Positions 40,822 to 49,793 of a stretch of 64,000 nt of DNA are shown piece after piece (positions within the stretch are counted from its first letter, which is position 1; every line of letters starts with the position of its first letter). Location: contig JACQAL010000018.1 of the NCBI GenBank assembly GCA_016195025.1, forward strand, positions 1 to 64,000, in the 5' to 3' direction. Below the pieces are notes generated by a model. The model had not been told where the DNA came from and searched no databases. It was given only the letters and a program-made list of their open reading frames with translations. A program made the translations under genes and the position numbers. This DNA comes from Bacteroidota bacterium. GTDB lineage: Bacteria > Bacteroidota > Bacteroidia > Palsa-948.

Positions 40822-41793
40822 ATGAATGTGGAATTTCAAAATACAAAAGAAGATTATAAAAAGTTTTTTAAAATTCAATTTGTTGGTGAAATACGAAAAA
40901 GAATTCTCTTTGTTATTTTAATTTCATTTGGTTTAGCGTTAGCATGTATAACCCAATCATTTAGTTTATCTAAATTTTTATTTGCATTTATTTGGGGTAT
41001 TTCTGTATTGTCATTTACTTTTTATCTAATTCCATTTATTACTGCAATTGTACTAATTAATAAAAAAATATCAGCAGATAAAAAATTTACAGAAAAGAAA
41101 AAAATAGTAAGTAATGATGATGGAATAGATATTCAATATCAAGATGAAACTAAAAAAATTATTTGGCAAAGCATTTATACATGTTATTCAAATATGGATT
41201 ATATCAATATAATCTTTGTAGATAATTCCTCTCTTCTCATTCCCAAAAGATTTTTTCAATCCCAAACGGATGCATTAAATTTTCAGGGAATAGTTGAAAG
41301 TGGAATCGTTAAAATAAAGGGATTAGGTAGTATAACCAGAAAACAACCGTTAGTGGTTCCAGGAAAAATCGATTATACGTGGATTATAATTGGAAGTATA
41401 ATATTGCTGGTTTTAGTAGGAGTTTATTTTCTTTATAAAGCAGGCGAAGGTATTGGGAAAGACTTGAAGAAAACAAATTTTATGGGAACAATTTGTCAAG
41501 AATATTTAAATTCAGATGTGAAAGCTATTGAACTATATAAATTAAAACATGGAGTATATCCTGATAGTTTACAACAGATAGATACAAATTTTTTTGCTGG
41601 AGGTGCTATAATTTATGAACCTTTCCCCTTTATACAAAATCCAAAAGTCAAGCAACGAGCATTTAATTATAAAAAAGCAGGAGAAAAGTATTATTTGTTT
41701 TCTTCAGGTCCAGATAGAAAACCAAATACCTCAGATGATATTTACCCTTCTTATACTGACACGAAATTTGGTTTGATTAGAAAGAATGAATGA
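40822..41793 (+). CDS. Membrane protein with YcxB-like and GspG-tail-like parts
   Basis: A 323-residue protein. I start it at 40822 because a -7 box lies 6 nt upstream, inside any longer frame. Two membrane helices (about 29-70) lead to a YcxB-like cytoplasmic domain (about 75-160: QYQDETKKIIWQSIYTCYSN, IIFVDNSSLLIPKRFF). A third helix (about 185-205) precedes a C-terminal domain of about 110 residues with AIELYKLKHGVYPDSLQQID and FSSGPDRKPNTSDDIYP. The latter resembles the C-terminal part of type II secretion pseudopilin GspG, including its Asp-rich loop. The fusion is unusual and the function unknown. Base composition is more AT-rich than its neighbours. Confidence 0.6.
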   Translation: MNVEFQNTKEDYKKFFKIQFVGEIRKRILFVILISFGLALACITQSFSLSKFLFAFIWGISVLSFTFYLIPFITAIVLINKKISADKKFTEKKKIVSNDDGIDIQYQDETKKIIWQSIYTCYSNMDYINIIFVDNSSLLIPKRFFQSQTDALNFQGIVESGIVKIKGLGSITRKQPLVVPGKIDYTWIIIGSIILLVLVGVYFLYKAGEGIGKDLKKTNFMGTICQEYLNSDVKAIELYKLKHGVYPDSLQQIDTNFFAGGAIIYEPFPFIQNPKVKQRAFNYKKAGEKYYLFSSGPDRKPNTSDDIYPSYTDTKFGLIRKNE

Positions 41794-41802
41794 GTTTGAC
41801 CT

Positions 41803-42699
41803 TTAAGTTATTGACTTTATAAATTGATAAAAATTAAAATCCTTCTTCTTCATTTCTTTTTCAATTTCCTTCTGCAATTTTTTCTTGTCAATGTCCTTCA
41901 TTCGCTTGTTCTGTATCAGTTTAAATGCTTTTTCTGTAAGCAAGAATAATTTTTTGTTGTTACTGTGGGTTGCGTGTTCGTCAATCTTCTTAATTATTTC
42001 TTCAATGCCTTTTTCTTCGGTGGCAGTTGCTTTCAAAACCGGTGGAGTCCAATTACTTTTTTCTCTGCTGTGAACTAACTGTTCTATATTTTTTGCAAAC
42101 CCTTCTGCATTCGGCTGGTCGCTTTTGTTGATCACAAAAATATCTCCTATCTCCATAATGCCGGATTTCAGCGTTTGCACTTCATCTCCATAGCCGGGCA
42201 CAAGAACGAGAACAGTGGTATCGGCAAGTCCTGCAATTTCCACTTCGCTTTGTCCAACGCCAACGGTTTCAATAAATACATAATCAAAACCAAACGCGCG
42301 CATCACATCCGCCACCTCAATTGTTTTGGCTGAAAGCCCACCCAGCGAACCGCGCGTAGCCAGCGAGCGGACGAAAACTTTTTCGTTGGTGAAATGTTCA
42401 GCCATTCTTAACCTGTCGCCAAGCAACGAGCCGTAATTGAAGGGAGAAGTCGGGTCAATGGCAATCACACCGATTCGTTTTCCCTTGTCCGTAAGTTTTT
42501 TCAGAATGGCGTTTATGAGCGTACTTTTTCCTGCTCCCGGAGGCCCTGTAATTCCAACAACAGGAACATTTTTTATTTTGAGCGAGGATAATATTTCTTC
42601 GTAGCCGTCTGCTTCATTTTCAACTACGGAAATAACTCTTGCCAGCGCTTTTAGTTCGCCTGATTCAAATTTTTTCAGTATGTCTTTCGTTGAACTCAT
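41803..42699 (-). CDS. meaB: Methylmalonyl-CoA mutase-associated GTPase MeaB
   Basis: A 298-residue G3E-family GTPase (ArgK/MeaB). It has P-loop GITGPPGAGKSTLINAIL (about 50-67), IDPTSPFNYGSLLGDRLRM (switch I), the Walker-B-like ETVGVGQSEVEIAG, and the guanine-specificity NKSD (VINKSDQPNAEG). MeaB protects and reloads the B12-dependent methylmalonyl-CoA mutase; the mutase gene is not in the window. A TACCTTTG -7 box is 5 nt upstream, and the glycosyltransferase gene diverges from the same 41-bp gap. Confidence 0.93.
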   Translation of the reverse strand: MSSTKDILKKFESGELKALARVISVVENEADGYEEILSSLKIKNVPVVGITGPPGAGKSTLINAILKKLTDKGKRIGVIAIDPTSPFNYGSLLGDRLRMAEHFTNEKVFVRSLATRGSLGGLSAKTIEVADVMRAFGFDYVFIETVGVGQSEVEIAGLADTTVLVLVPGYGDEVQTLKSGIMEIGDIFVINKSDQPNAEGFAKNIEQLVHSREKSNWTPPVLKATATEEKGIEEIIKKIDEHATHSNNKKLFLLTEKAFKLIQNKRMKDIDKKKLQKEIEKEMKKKDFNFYQFIKSIT

Positions 42700-42704
42700 C
42701 TAAA

Positions 42705-42712
42705 CAAAGGTA
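42705..42712 (-). promoter_or_regulatory. -7 promoter box 5 nt before meaB
   Basis: TACCTTTG on the minus strand, five bases from the meaB ATG. It is one of two divergent boxes in a 41-bp gap. Confidence 0.6.
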
Positions 42713-42727
42713 AAAAATTAATAATCT

Positions 42728-42735
42728 TAACTTTG
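42728..42735 (+). promoter_or_regulatory. -7 promoter box 5 nt before the glycosyltransferase
   Basis: TAACTTTG, five bases (CGACC) before the ATG at 42741; the mirror partner of the box at 42705. Confidence 0.6.
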
Positions 42736-42740
42736 CGACC

Positions 42741-43487
42741 ATGATTCAACTCTCGGTTGTCATAATTACTTTCAACGAAGAAAAAAATATCGGAAGATGT
42801 CTGGATTCCGTTAAGGAAATTGCGGATGATATTGTAGTTATTGATTCTTTTTCTACAGACAAAACAGAAGAGATATGTAAATCAAAAGGCGCGCGATTCG
42901 TTTCCCATAAATTTGACGGACACATTGAACAAAAGAATTTCGCTGTCACGCAGGCAAAATTTCCACATATACTTTCTTTGGATGCCGATGAAGCGCTTTC
43001 AGATGAACTGAAAAAAAATATTCTCGCTGTAAAAAATAATTGGACGAATGATGGTTATTATATGAATCGCCTCACTAATTATTGCGGACAATGGATTCAT
43101 CACTGCGGCTGGTATCCTGACAGAAAACTTCGATTGTGGGATTCGCGAAAAGGAAAATGGGGCGGAATGAACCCGCATGATAAATTTGAAATGAATGAAA
43201 AAAATAAAGTTGGATTTTTGCAAGGAGATATTTTGCATTATAGTTATTATTCCATAGATGAACATTACAAGCAGGCAGAAAAGTTCGCGGAAATATCAGC
43301 AAGAGAAATGAAAAAACAAGGAAGAAAAATTTCTGTTTCCATGATTTATTTGAAAACAGGATTTAAATTCCTTAGAAATTATTTTTTTAAACTTGGATTC
43401 CTGGATGGAAAATATGGTTTTGTGATTTGTAAAATCACAGCATGGGAAACCTATTTGAAATATCGTAACTTGTATGACTCACACTAA
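42741..43487 (+). CDS. Family 2 glycosyltransferase (WaaE/KdtX-like)
   Basis: A 248-residue cytoplasmic GT-A enzyme. It starts LSVVIITFNEEKNIGRCLDS. Donor-binding Asp residues lie in IVVIDSFSTDKTEEI and ILSLDADEAL (DxD); later KLRLWDSRKGKW and GFLQGDILHYSY are typical of the WaaE/KdtX-like group that adds a sugar to the LPS inner core. Together with the convergent O-antigen ligase (overlap 4 bp) this points to lipopolysaccharide assembly. The sugar donor is unknown. Confidence 0.88.
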   Translation: MIQLSVVIITFNEEKNIGRCLDSVKEIADDIVVIDSFSTDKTEEICKSKGARFVSHKFDGHIEQKNFAVTQAKFPHILSLDADEALSDELKKNILAVKNNWTNDGYYMNRLTNYCGQWIHHCGWYPDRKLRLWDSRKGKWGGMNPHDKFEMNEKNKVGFLQGDILHYSYYSIDEHYKQAEKFAEISAREMKKQGRKISVSMIYLKTGFKFLRNYFFKLGFLDGKYGFVICKITAWETYLKYRNLYDSH

Positions 43488-45040
43488 GAGCCATTTTCTT
43501 TTCTGCAAAATAAAAACAGCGAATTAAAGAAGGCAAAAAATGTAACTCCTGTTTGTGACTCAAGAGTATCTTCGGTAAGCATTGAAAGAAAGGCAATGGT
43601 GAAAAAAATAATATAAAAATAATCTTTCCATTTTTTTTCAGCAATAAGCGGATAAAAAAGCGCGATTAAAAACCAAACCATTCCAACAATTCCAAATGCA
43701 GTTCCTATAGCGAGAAACTGATTGTGTGAACGCAATCGCCATTCTTGTTTAAGCGGAGAATTTATTTTTTCGTATTCCAGCACGAAAGCAGTATCTACAT
43801 CACCGGTTCCCACTCCGAAGAAAAAATTTTCTTTTATAATTCCCATAGCGGCTTTCCAGAATTCAAAACGCTGCACTACCGAATGCCCGCTGGGATTTCC
43901 ACCGCCTGAATATAAATTAAATTCCCAAAAAATTTTTTGCAGCCGCGCAGTAGGATTAAAAATGCCAATGAAATTCTTATTTGGAATTCCTTTTTCAATG
44001 GCTTTTATTTCTTCAGATGAAAGCGTCTGCATCCCTTCTGCATCTTTGTTCAATCCTTTCGAAGTCAGGAACCGAATCAATGTGTATTTAATTTCGTTGC
44101 CGCTTAAGTCCTTTCCTCCGTAATCAATTTTACTTTTTTTATTCCACTCATCGGCAAGTTCTTTTTCACATATGCATTGCCAAACATAATTTCCATTTTC
44201 AATTTCTGTGCTGGAAGAATTGGTTGTATATGGAACTCCATTTTTAGAAGCAGCTGGGCATTTTTTATTTGAGGACAAATTAAAATTATCAGATACGAAA
44301 AGAAAAAGTTTTATAACGCCAATCAAAATAGCTGCAAATAAAATGCAGAGTGACCATTTTACAATTGTATTTTTTGTTTTCAGAATAAATCGGAAAAGTA
44401 AAACCGAAGAAGGAATTGCAATGCAGATTAACCCGGTTTCTGATTCGAGCATTATTGAAAATAAAATAAGCCATGCGATTAACAGGGCAATAAAAATTTT
44501 TATTGTGATTTGTTTTTTAACTATGAAAAAATATCCGAGAATAAAAACCGCCATGCAGATAAGAAGTCCAAAACGAATATGCGACATGAAAATGGAAGCA
44601 TCCTGCGGCTGAAGAATTTGTCTGCCCGAATATCCAAGCAAAACATAAAAGCAAATAAACGATACTACTACTACTGTCAAAACAAAAAGAGACAATAATT
44701 TTTCAAAAATATTTTTTGAAAGCGGATGAGAAGTTGAAAAAACAAGCGGCAGCAGCATCAGCGGAATTTTTTTCTTAACATCTTCCAACCCGTAATTAAA
44801 ATCAGAAGTATACGCAAGCCCGATTAAATGAAGAATGAAAACAGAACTTATAATTAAAGCAGTTTTATTTTTCAGAAACGATTTTATTTTCTCTGCAATA
44901 TTTTTGTCAGCCAGCCAGGAAATAAAAAGAATAAGTTCTGAAACGCTGGTCAGAAATTTTGAGAACGGCAGGGAGGCAGCAAGAAGAAAAATTCCGAATA
45001 AATAAGAGTAGTAAAAAAAACTTTTTGTAGAGTTTAACAT
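43484..45040 (-). CDS. O-antigen ligase family membrane protein
   Basis: A 518-residue polytopic inner-membrane protein with about ten hydrophobic segments and a large periplasmic loop (about 240-405). I start it at 45040; the longer frame adds 19 basic residues with no support. The loop ends in SGGGNPSGHSVVQRFEFWKAAMGIIKENFFFGVGTGDVDTAF, the RxxxW-type region diagnostic of Wzy_C/WaaL proteins, which transfer a lipid-linked polysaccharide to lipid A core. SHNQFLAIGTAFGIVG follows, with the conserved His-Asn. The loop has several Cys (CPAAS, WQCICEKE), unusual for the family. Confidence 0.85.
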   Translation of the reverse strand: MLNSTKSFFYYSYLFGIFLLAASLPFSKFLTSVSELILFISWLADKNIAEKIKSFLKNKTALIISSVFILHLIGLAYTSDFNYGLEDVKKKIPLMLLPLVFSTSHPLSKNIFEKLLSLFVLTVVVVSFICFYVLLGYSGRQILQPQDASIFMSHIRFGLLICMAVFILGYFFIVKKQITIKIFIALLIAWLILFSIMLESETGLICIAIPSSVLLFRFILKTKNTIVKWSLCILFAAILIGVIKLFLFVSDNFNLSSNKKCPAASKNGVPYTTNSSSTEIENGNYVWQCICEKELADEWNKKSKIDYGGKDLSGNEIKYTLIRFLTSKGLNKDAEGMQTLSSEEIKAIEKGIPNKNFIGIFNPTARLQKIFWEFNLYSGGGNPSGHSVVQRFEFWKAAMGIIKENFFFGVGTGDVDTAFVLEYEKINSPLKQEWRLRSHNQFLAIGTAFGIVGMVWFLIALFYPLIAEKKWKDYFYIIFFTIAFLSMLTEDTLESQTGVTFFAFFNSLFLFCRKENGS

Positions 45041-45101
45041 AGGCGGTTTTTCATGGATGCAAACTGAACGCAAGCGCTTCCGCAATATTGCATGCAAAAA
45101 T

Positions 45102-45137
45102 AAAAATCCCTTTCAGGAAAAATGAAAGGGATTTTTA
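45102..45137 (-). terminator. Rho-independent terminator after the S41 protease gene
   Basis: AAAAATCCCTTTC pairs with GAAAGGGATTTTT across a short loop, 18 nt downstream of the minus-strand protease gene. Confidence 0.85.
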
Positions 45138-45154
45138 AATTGCTTTCAGAAAAG

Positions 45155-46978
45155 TTATCCTCCTTTTTTCTTGTTGTGAGGAGGCACAACTTTCAAAGAA
45201 TCTTTTTTAATATTATCATCGGGAGCAAGCAAATCTTCGCCTTCATCATCAGTAGTATTTGCTTTTGCCTGCGCATCGCCCGGCTTGCCGATTACTTTAT
45301 ATTGTCCTTTTCCATTAAGGATTGATTTGTATAATTCCTGATCGTTGAGTACGCGAATGGCTTCTTTCAATTCTTTGTCATCGCGAAGTGAAGATTCCAG
45401 CCGCCCATGCTGGTAATAATAGCGCGATGCAATTTCTTCTTCCAGAAAATCTTTTATTTCCGGCTTGTATTTTGCAAGGTCTTCTTTTTTATTTGACTTT
45501 ATTTTTTCTTTCAGGTTATCATAGTCCGTTTTTATATTTTCAAAATATTTTTCCGATTCGGCATTCTTTTTCAACTCATCAAGAGATTTTTCACTTTTCG
45601 TAGTATACTCATAGGTTTTATCCGATAAGTAATTTACAAAATCACTGTATTCTTTTTCTGTGAGAGAAAAATCTTTCGAAGAAGAAAGCGTGTTATGCGC
45701 TAAACGGTATTTTGTTGCATAATCGAAAACATAATTTTTGCTGAGAATGGTTCCGGTGATGAGCGCGTATTGCCGCGGCTCTGTTTTTACATCCGGGAAA
45801 ATTCCGCTTCCGTCATATACGCTTCTTCCGTTTTTGGTTTTGAATTCACGAATGAGCGAATCGGGAATGTGTTCCGCCTTGCCCGCTTTGTTTTTGTGGA
45901 AGTAATCCAACTCCTGGATGCATCTTCCGCTGGGTGTATAATATTTTGCAGTGGTAACTTTCATTTGCGTGCCGTAAGAAAGCTGAACGGTTTGCTGAAC
46001 AAGCCCTTTTCCGAATGAACGCTGGCCAACCACCACGGCTCTGTCCAAATCCTGAAGAGAGCCGGTTACAATTTCAGAAGCCGAAGCAGAATTTTTATTT
46101 ACCAGAACTGCAATGGGCATGGTAGTATCTACCGGAGCAAATTGCGTTTTGTGTGTGCGGTTCATCTCTTTCACTTTTCCTTTTTGTTCCACAATCGGCT
46201 GGTCTTTGCCCACGAATGTATTTACAATGTCAACCGATTCTTTCAGAAGCCCGCCACCGTTATCGCGCAAATCAAACACAAGTGACTTGATGTGATTTTT
46301 TTCTTTGAGTTGCGTGAAAGCATCCTTCACTTCTTTTGCGGCATTTTCGGTGAAGCCGGTAAGTTTTATATAGCCAACAGTTCCATCGCCAATCACTCCA
46401 TAATAAGGAACATTTTTGATTTTGATTTCTTCGCGCGTGAGCGAAACTTCAAAAGGTTTTTTCTCGCTTTCGCGTTCCACCAAAACTTTTACGGCAGTTC
46501 CTGCTTGCCCTTTGAGAAGTTTACTTACATCGGCAGTTGTTTTTCCTTTGATAGATTTCCCGTCAATCTCTGTAATTACATCGCCCGCCATCAATCCTGC
46601 CTTTTGTGCGGGAAATCCTTCGTAAGGTTCGCCAATCATGACGTAATCGCCTTTCTGACGAATGAGAGAACCAATTCCTCCATACTGTCCGGTGACCATC
46701 ATTTTATAATCTTCAATGTCTGTCTCGGCATAAAATTCTGTATACGGGTCGAGCGTGTTCAGCATTTCGTCAATGCCTTTCTTGATTAAATCGCCCGGCT
46801 TGATTTCATCTACATAATAGGTGTTGAGTTCGCGCAGAAGCGTTGCGAAGATGTCGAGGTTTTTGGAAAGTTCGAAATAACTGTCAACAAAGCCGAACGA
46901 GAAAAATGCAGTGAAGGAAATGGATAATACAATTGCTCCGTTTCTTATTTTTTTCAGAAGTGATTTTGAGATTTTCAT
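45155..46978 (-). CDS. S41 C-terminal processing peptidase with PDZ domain
   Basis: A 607-residue exported protease. One N-terminal hydrophobic segment (about 12-30) is followed by a helical cap, a PDZ domain (about 85-165, GQYGGIGSLIRQKGDYVMI, AGLMAGDVITEIDGK), the S41 core with VFDLRDNGGGLL, catalytic Ser in NSASASEIVTG and catalytic Lys in RSFGKGLVQQ, and a long lysine-rich C-terminal domain (about 430-607) as in Prc-type tail-specific proteases. It would cleave periplasmic substrates from their C-termini. It is the last gene of the metB-rnpA-yidD-ctp run and is followed by a terminator. Confidence 0.93.
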   Translation of the reverse strand: MKISKSLLKKIRNGAIVLSISFTAFFSFGFVDSYFELSKNLDIFATLLRELNTYYVDEIKPGDLIKKGIDEMLNTLDPYTEFYAETDIEDYKMMVTGQYGGIGSLIRQKGDYVMIGEPYEGFPAQKAGLMAGDVITEIDGKSIKGKTTADVSKLLKGQAGTAVKVLVERESEKKPFEVSLTREEIKIKNVPYYGVIGDGTVGYIKLTGFTENAAKEVKDAFTQLKEKNHIKSLVFDLRDNGGGLLKESVDIVNTFVGKDQPIVEQKGKVKEMNRTHKTQFAPVDTTMPIAVLVNKNSASASEIVTGSLQDLDRAVVVGQRSFGKGLVQQTVQLSYGTQMKVTTAKYYTPSGRCIQELDYFHKNKAGKAEHIPDSLIREFKTKNGRSVYDGSGIFPDVKTEPRQYALITGTILSKNYVFDYATKYRLAHNTLSSSKDFSLTEKEYSDFVNYLSDKTYEYTTKSEKSLDELKKNAESEKYFENIKTDYDNLKEKIKSNKKEDLAKYKPEIKDFLEEEIASRYYYQHGRLESSLRDDKELKEAIRVLNDQELYKSILNGKGQYKVIGKPGDAQAKANTTDDEGEDLLAPDDNIKKDSLKVVPPHNKKKGG

Positions 46979-47004
46979 TTTGAATTTTTTTCTTTTAATA
47001 GTAA

Positions 47005-47235
47005 TTAAATTTTTTCAGGCACCGGGTCATAACCATGCCCTCCCCACGGATGGCAGGAGCAAACTCTTTTCATCGTTAGCCAACTTCCTTTCATTGCTCC
47101 GTGTTTTTGAATGGCTTCTATTCCATAGTGTGAACACGTGGGCTGATAGCGGCAAGAATTTCCTATGAAAGGAGATAAAGTCATTTTATAAACTTTAATA
47201 AACGTAACTAAAATTATGCCTGCTATTTTATTCAT
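47005..47235 (-). CDS. yidD: Membrane protein insertion efficiency factor YidD
   Basis: A 76-residue protein matching YidD throughout: an amphipathic N-terminus ([19 protein letters not shown]), then [19 protein letters not shown] and the Cys/His-rich [17 protein letters not shown]. It assists YidC-dependent membrane insertion. It lies between rnpA and the S41 protease gene, keeping the usual rnpA-yidD neighbourhood. Confidence 0.95.
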   Translation of the reverse strand: MNKIAGIILVTFIKVYKMTLSPFIGNSCRYQPTCSHYGIEAIQKHGAMKGSWLTMKRVCSCHPWGGHGYDPVPEKI

Positions 47236-47277
47236 GCCTGTTAAATAATGTTAACGCATAACGAATATACGGGAAAT

Positions 47278-47661
47278 TTATTGCAATTTCTCTATGAGTT
47301 TCTGTAAAGATACTATCATTTTTTGTTCTATCTCTTTATAAGCGAGTTCCTCTTTTGCTGAATAAATTATCATCAGTGCAATAGAGAGATTCTTTTTCTC
47401 AAGAAATTCATAAAGTGAATGCTTGTTTTTTCTGTACGCTTCGCGGATTCGCCTTTTAATGCGGTTGCGCTGAACGGATTTTGAAAAAGATTTTTTGGGA
47501 ACAGAAATAACAACTTCAACAGGTGAAATTGTTGTTTGCGGTTTGCTTATCCATAACAGGCGGAAAGAATCAGCAGAAATATTTTTTCCGGAAGAAAAAA
47601 TTTCTTCAAGCGTTTGTTTATTTACCAGCCGCTCGTTCTTTTTGAAAGTATAACGCTTCAT
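47278..47661 (-). CDS. rnpA: Ribonuclease P protein component
   Basis: A 127-residue basic protein that binds RNase P RNA for tRNA 5' maturation. The RNR motif is present in RNRIKRRIREAYR (about 76-88), and VVISVPKKSFSKSVQRNR precedes it. rpmH, which usually lies just upstream, is absent; instead metB ends 4 nt before this start, so rnpA is probably read from the metB transcript. Confidence 0.93.
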   Translation of the reverse strand: MKRYTFKKNERLVNKQTLEEIFSSGKNISADSFRLLWISKPQTTISPVEVVISVPKKSFSKSVQRNRIKRRIREAYRKNKHSLYEFLEKKNLSIALMIIYSAKEELAYKEIEQKMIVSLQKLIEKLQ

Positions 47662-47665
47662 TTGA

Positions 47666-48805
47666 TTATCCGAGCGTCTGCTTCAAATCTTCAATTAAAT
47701 CATCCGCATCTTCAATTCCAACACTCACGCGCAGGAACGAATCTGCAATGCCGGTTTTTTCTCTTTCTTCTTTCGGAATGGAAGCGTGTGTCATTGTTGC
47801 AGGATGTGAAATGAGTGATTCAACACCGCCCAAAGATTCTGCAAGAGAAAAAACTTTTACGCTTATAACAACTTTGAAAGCATCTTCCAGTTTATTTCCT
47901 TTTAATGTGAAGGAGAGCATTCCTCCGAAGTCCTTCATTTGCTTTTTTGCGATGGAGTGATTATGTGAATCAGAAAAACCGGGCCAGAAAACTTTATCAA
48001 CTTTAGGATGACTTCTCAAATACTCCGCAATTTTTTTTCCGTTCTCGCAATGGCGCTGCATTCTTACGTGAAGTGTTTTTATTCCACGCAGTACAAGAAA
48101 AGAATCCATAGGTCCGGGATTTGCTCCGCATGAATTAAGAATGAACGCAAGTTGCTCATGAATCTTGTCATCGTTTGTGCAGGTCGCACCCATCACCACA
48201 TCCGAATGCCCGGCTAAATATTTTGTTACCGAGTGCATGACAATGCCTGCGCCTAAGTCGAGAGGGTTTTGCAAATAGGGAGAAGCAAAAGTATTATCCA
48301 CTACAAGAATCAGATTTTTTTCTTTTGCAATTTTTCCGCAGGCAGCAATGTCAATTATTTTCATCAGCGGGTTTGTAGGCGATTCTACCCAGAGCATTTT
48401 TGTTTTTTCATTTACGAGTTTCGAAATAGTATTCACATCGCTCATATCCGCGTAATGAAACTTGATTCCGAAGTTGCGGTAAATTTTTTCGAACATGCGG
48501 TAACTTCCGCCATATAAATCATTGGTGGCAATCACTTCATCGCCCGGCTTCAGAAGTTTAATGATTGCATCGCTTGCGCCCATTCCGCTGGAAAAACATA
48601 AACCATGTTTTGCATTTTCAAGAGAAGCAATACATTTTTCCAGCGCAGCACGCGTAGGATTTTTTCCACGCGCATAAGCATAGCCCTTATTTTTTCCCGG
48701 TGCTTCCTGCACATAAGTGGAAGTTTGATAAATAGGAGTCATGATGGCGCCCGTTGTCGGGTCGGGCTCTTGCCCTGCGTGAATGGCTTTGGTTGCAAAT
48801 TTCAT
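47666..48805 (-). CDS. metB: Cystathionine gamma-synthase/lyase family PLP enzyme
   Basis: A 379-residue Cys/Met-metabolism PLP enzyme. ATKAIHAGQEPDPTTGA opens the protein; GLCFSSGMGASDAIIKLL, AMLWVESPTNPLMKIIDI-type segments and VVDNTFASPYLQNPLDLGA follow. The PLP Lys lies in MHSVTKYLAGHSDVVMG, and the C-terminus has SLGGVESLISHPATMTHA. This subgroup includes cystathionine gamma-synthases and gamma-lyases, which motifs alone cannot separate; gene order gives no further help. The upstream gap to the divergent transporter gene holds TTCGTAA-type inverted repeats. Confidence 0.88.
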   Translation of the reverse strand: MKFATKAIHAGQEPDPTTGAIMTPIYQTSTYVQEAPGKNKGYAYARGKNPTRAALEKCIASLENAKHGLCFSSGMGASDAIIKLLKPGDEVIATNDLYGGSYRMFEKIYRNFGIKFHYADMSDVNTISKLVNEKTKMLWVESPTNPLMKIIDIAACGKIAKEKNLILVVDNTFASPYLQNPLDLGAGIVMHSVTKYLAGHSDVVMGATCTNDDKIHEQLAFILNSCGANPGPMDSFLVLRGIKTLHVRMQRHCENGKKIAEYLRSHPKVDKVFWPGFSDSHNHSIAKKQMKDFGGMLSFTLKGNKLEDAFKVVISVKVFSLAESLGGVESLISHPATMTHASIPKEEREKTGIADSFLRVSVGIEDADDLIEDLKQTLG

Positions 48806-48814
48806 AGTGGTGCG

Positions 48815-48908
48815 GATAACGAATTTTTACGAATCTGCGAATATACAAATACAGTATTATGTCATTGGATTCCATTCGTAAATTCGCAGCCGATTCGTTA
48901 TTCGCATT
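48815..48908. repeat. TTCGTAA/TACGAAT inverted-repeat element
   Basis: The left part reads ATAACGAATTTTTACGAATC then TGCGAATATAC. The right part carries ATTCGTAAATTCGCAGCCGA then TTCGTTATTCGC, its near-complement. It fills the whole gap between divergent metB and the transporter gene. Similar ATTCGTA words occur at 13913-13945 and 30806-30836, each just upstream of a gene. Confidence 0.55.
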
Positions 48909-49793
48909 ATGAATAAAACATTGCAAGCCCATCTCGCACTTTTTCTTTCGCAGGCGCTGTATGCGGCAAGTTTTCCTATTGCAAAAATTGTGATGGAAGA
49001 AATTTCCTACAACGTACTCGTGATTATGCGCGTGCTCGGAGCAATTATTTTATTCTGGTCTTCTTCGCTCATCGTAAAAGAAAAAGTGGATAAAAAAGAT
49101 TTCCTGAGATTATTTACGCTTGGAATCTGCGGAGTGGCAATCAATCAATCTTTATTTCTGAAAGGATTGCATCTCACTTCTCCCATTGACGCAGCCATCA
49201 TGATGATAACAACGCCCATCCTTGTTCTTATTATAGCAAGTTTAATTATTAAGGAAAGAATTACTCTTTTAAAAACTGTTGGCATTGCAATCGGTTTCAG
49301 TGGCGCTACGTATTTGGTTTTTCAAAATCTTGGCGGAACAAATAAAGAATCTTCTTTCCTCGGAGATTTATATGTGTTCATCAACGCCTGCTCGTGGGGA
49401 ACTTTTTTGGTGCTGGTGAAACCGCTGATGGAAAAATATCACAGCATCACCATTCTTAAATGGACTTTTCTTTTCGCGCTTCCGTTAGTTACTCCATTTG
49501 GAATTGCTGACGCAATAAGTTTTGACTGGCACAGCATCTCCACAAAAATATGGCTCTACGCTGGGTTTGTAATTGTGTTCACCACTTTTGTTGCTTACTT
49601 GTTAAATACGCTTGCGCTGAAAGAACTTTCACCTTCTGTGGTGAGCGCCTACATTTATACACAACCGTTTCTCACAGCGCTCATCACAATTTATATTTTC
49701 AAGAATGATTCCCTCACCTGGGGAAAAGTTTTTTCTGCGCTCATGATTTTTATCGGGGTGTATTTGGTGAGTATGAGGAAAGAAGCAAATTAA
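48909..49793 (+). CDS. DMT-family transporter (EamA)
   Basis: A 294-residue inner-membrane protein with ten hydrophobic segments in two EamA repeats (about 5-140 and 150-290). It opens HLALFLSQALYAASFPIAKIV, with MMITTPILVLIIASLI in the first repeat and LNTLALKELSPSVVSAYIYTQPFLTALI in the second, as is usual. The family exports metabolites or amino acids; the substrate cannot be predicted. It converges on the Kelch-like T9SS gene with a 4-bp overlap. Confidence 0.88.
   Translation: MNKTLQAHLALFLSQALYAASFPIAKIVMEEISYNVLVIMRVLGAIILFWSSSLIVKEKVDKKDFLRLFTLGICGVAINQSLFLKGLHLTSPIDAAIMMITTPILVLIIASLIIKERITLLKTVGIAIGFSGATYLVFQNLGGTNKESSFLGDLYVFINACSWGTFLVLVKPLMEKYHSITILKWTFLFALPLVTPFGIADAISFDWHSISTKIWLYAGFVIVFTTFVAYLLNTLALKELSPSVVSAYIYTQPFLTALITIYIFKNDSLTWGKVFSALMIFIGVYLVSMRKEAN

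Noticed and set aside
44208-44612. Plus-strand ORF opposite the O-antigen ligase gene
   Set aside because: Shadow of the membrane protein; no signal, no motif, no promoter.
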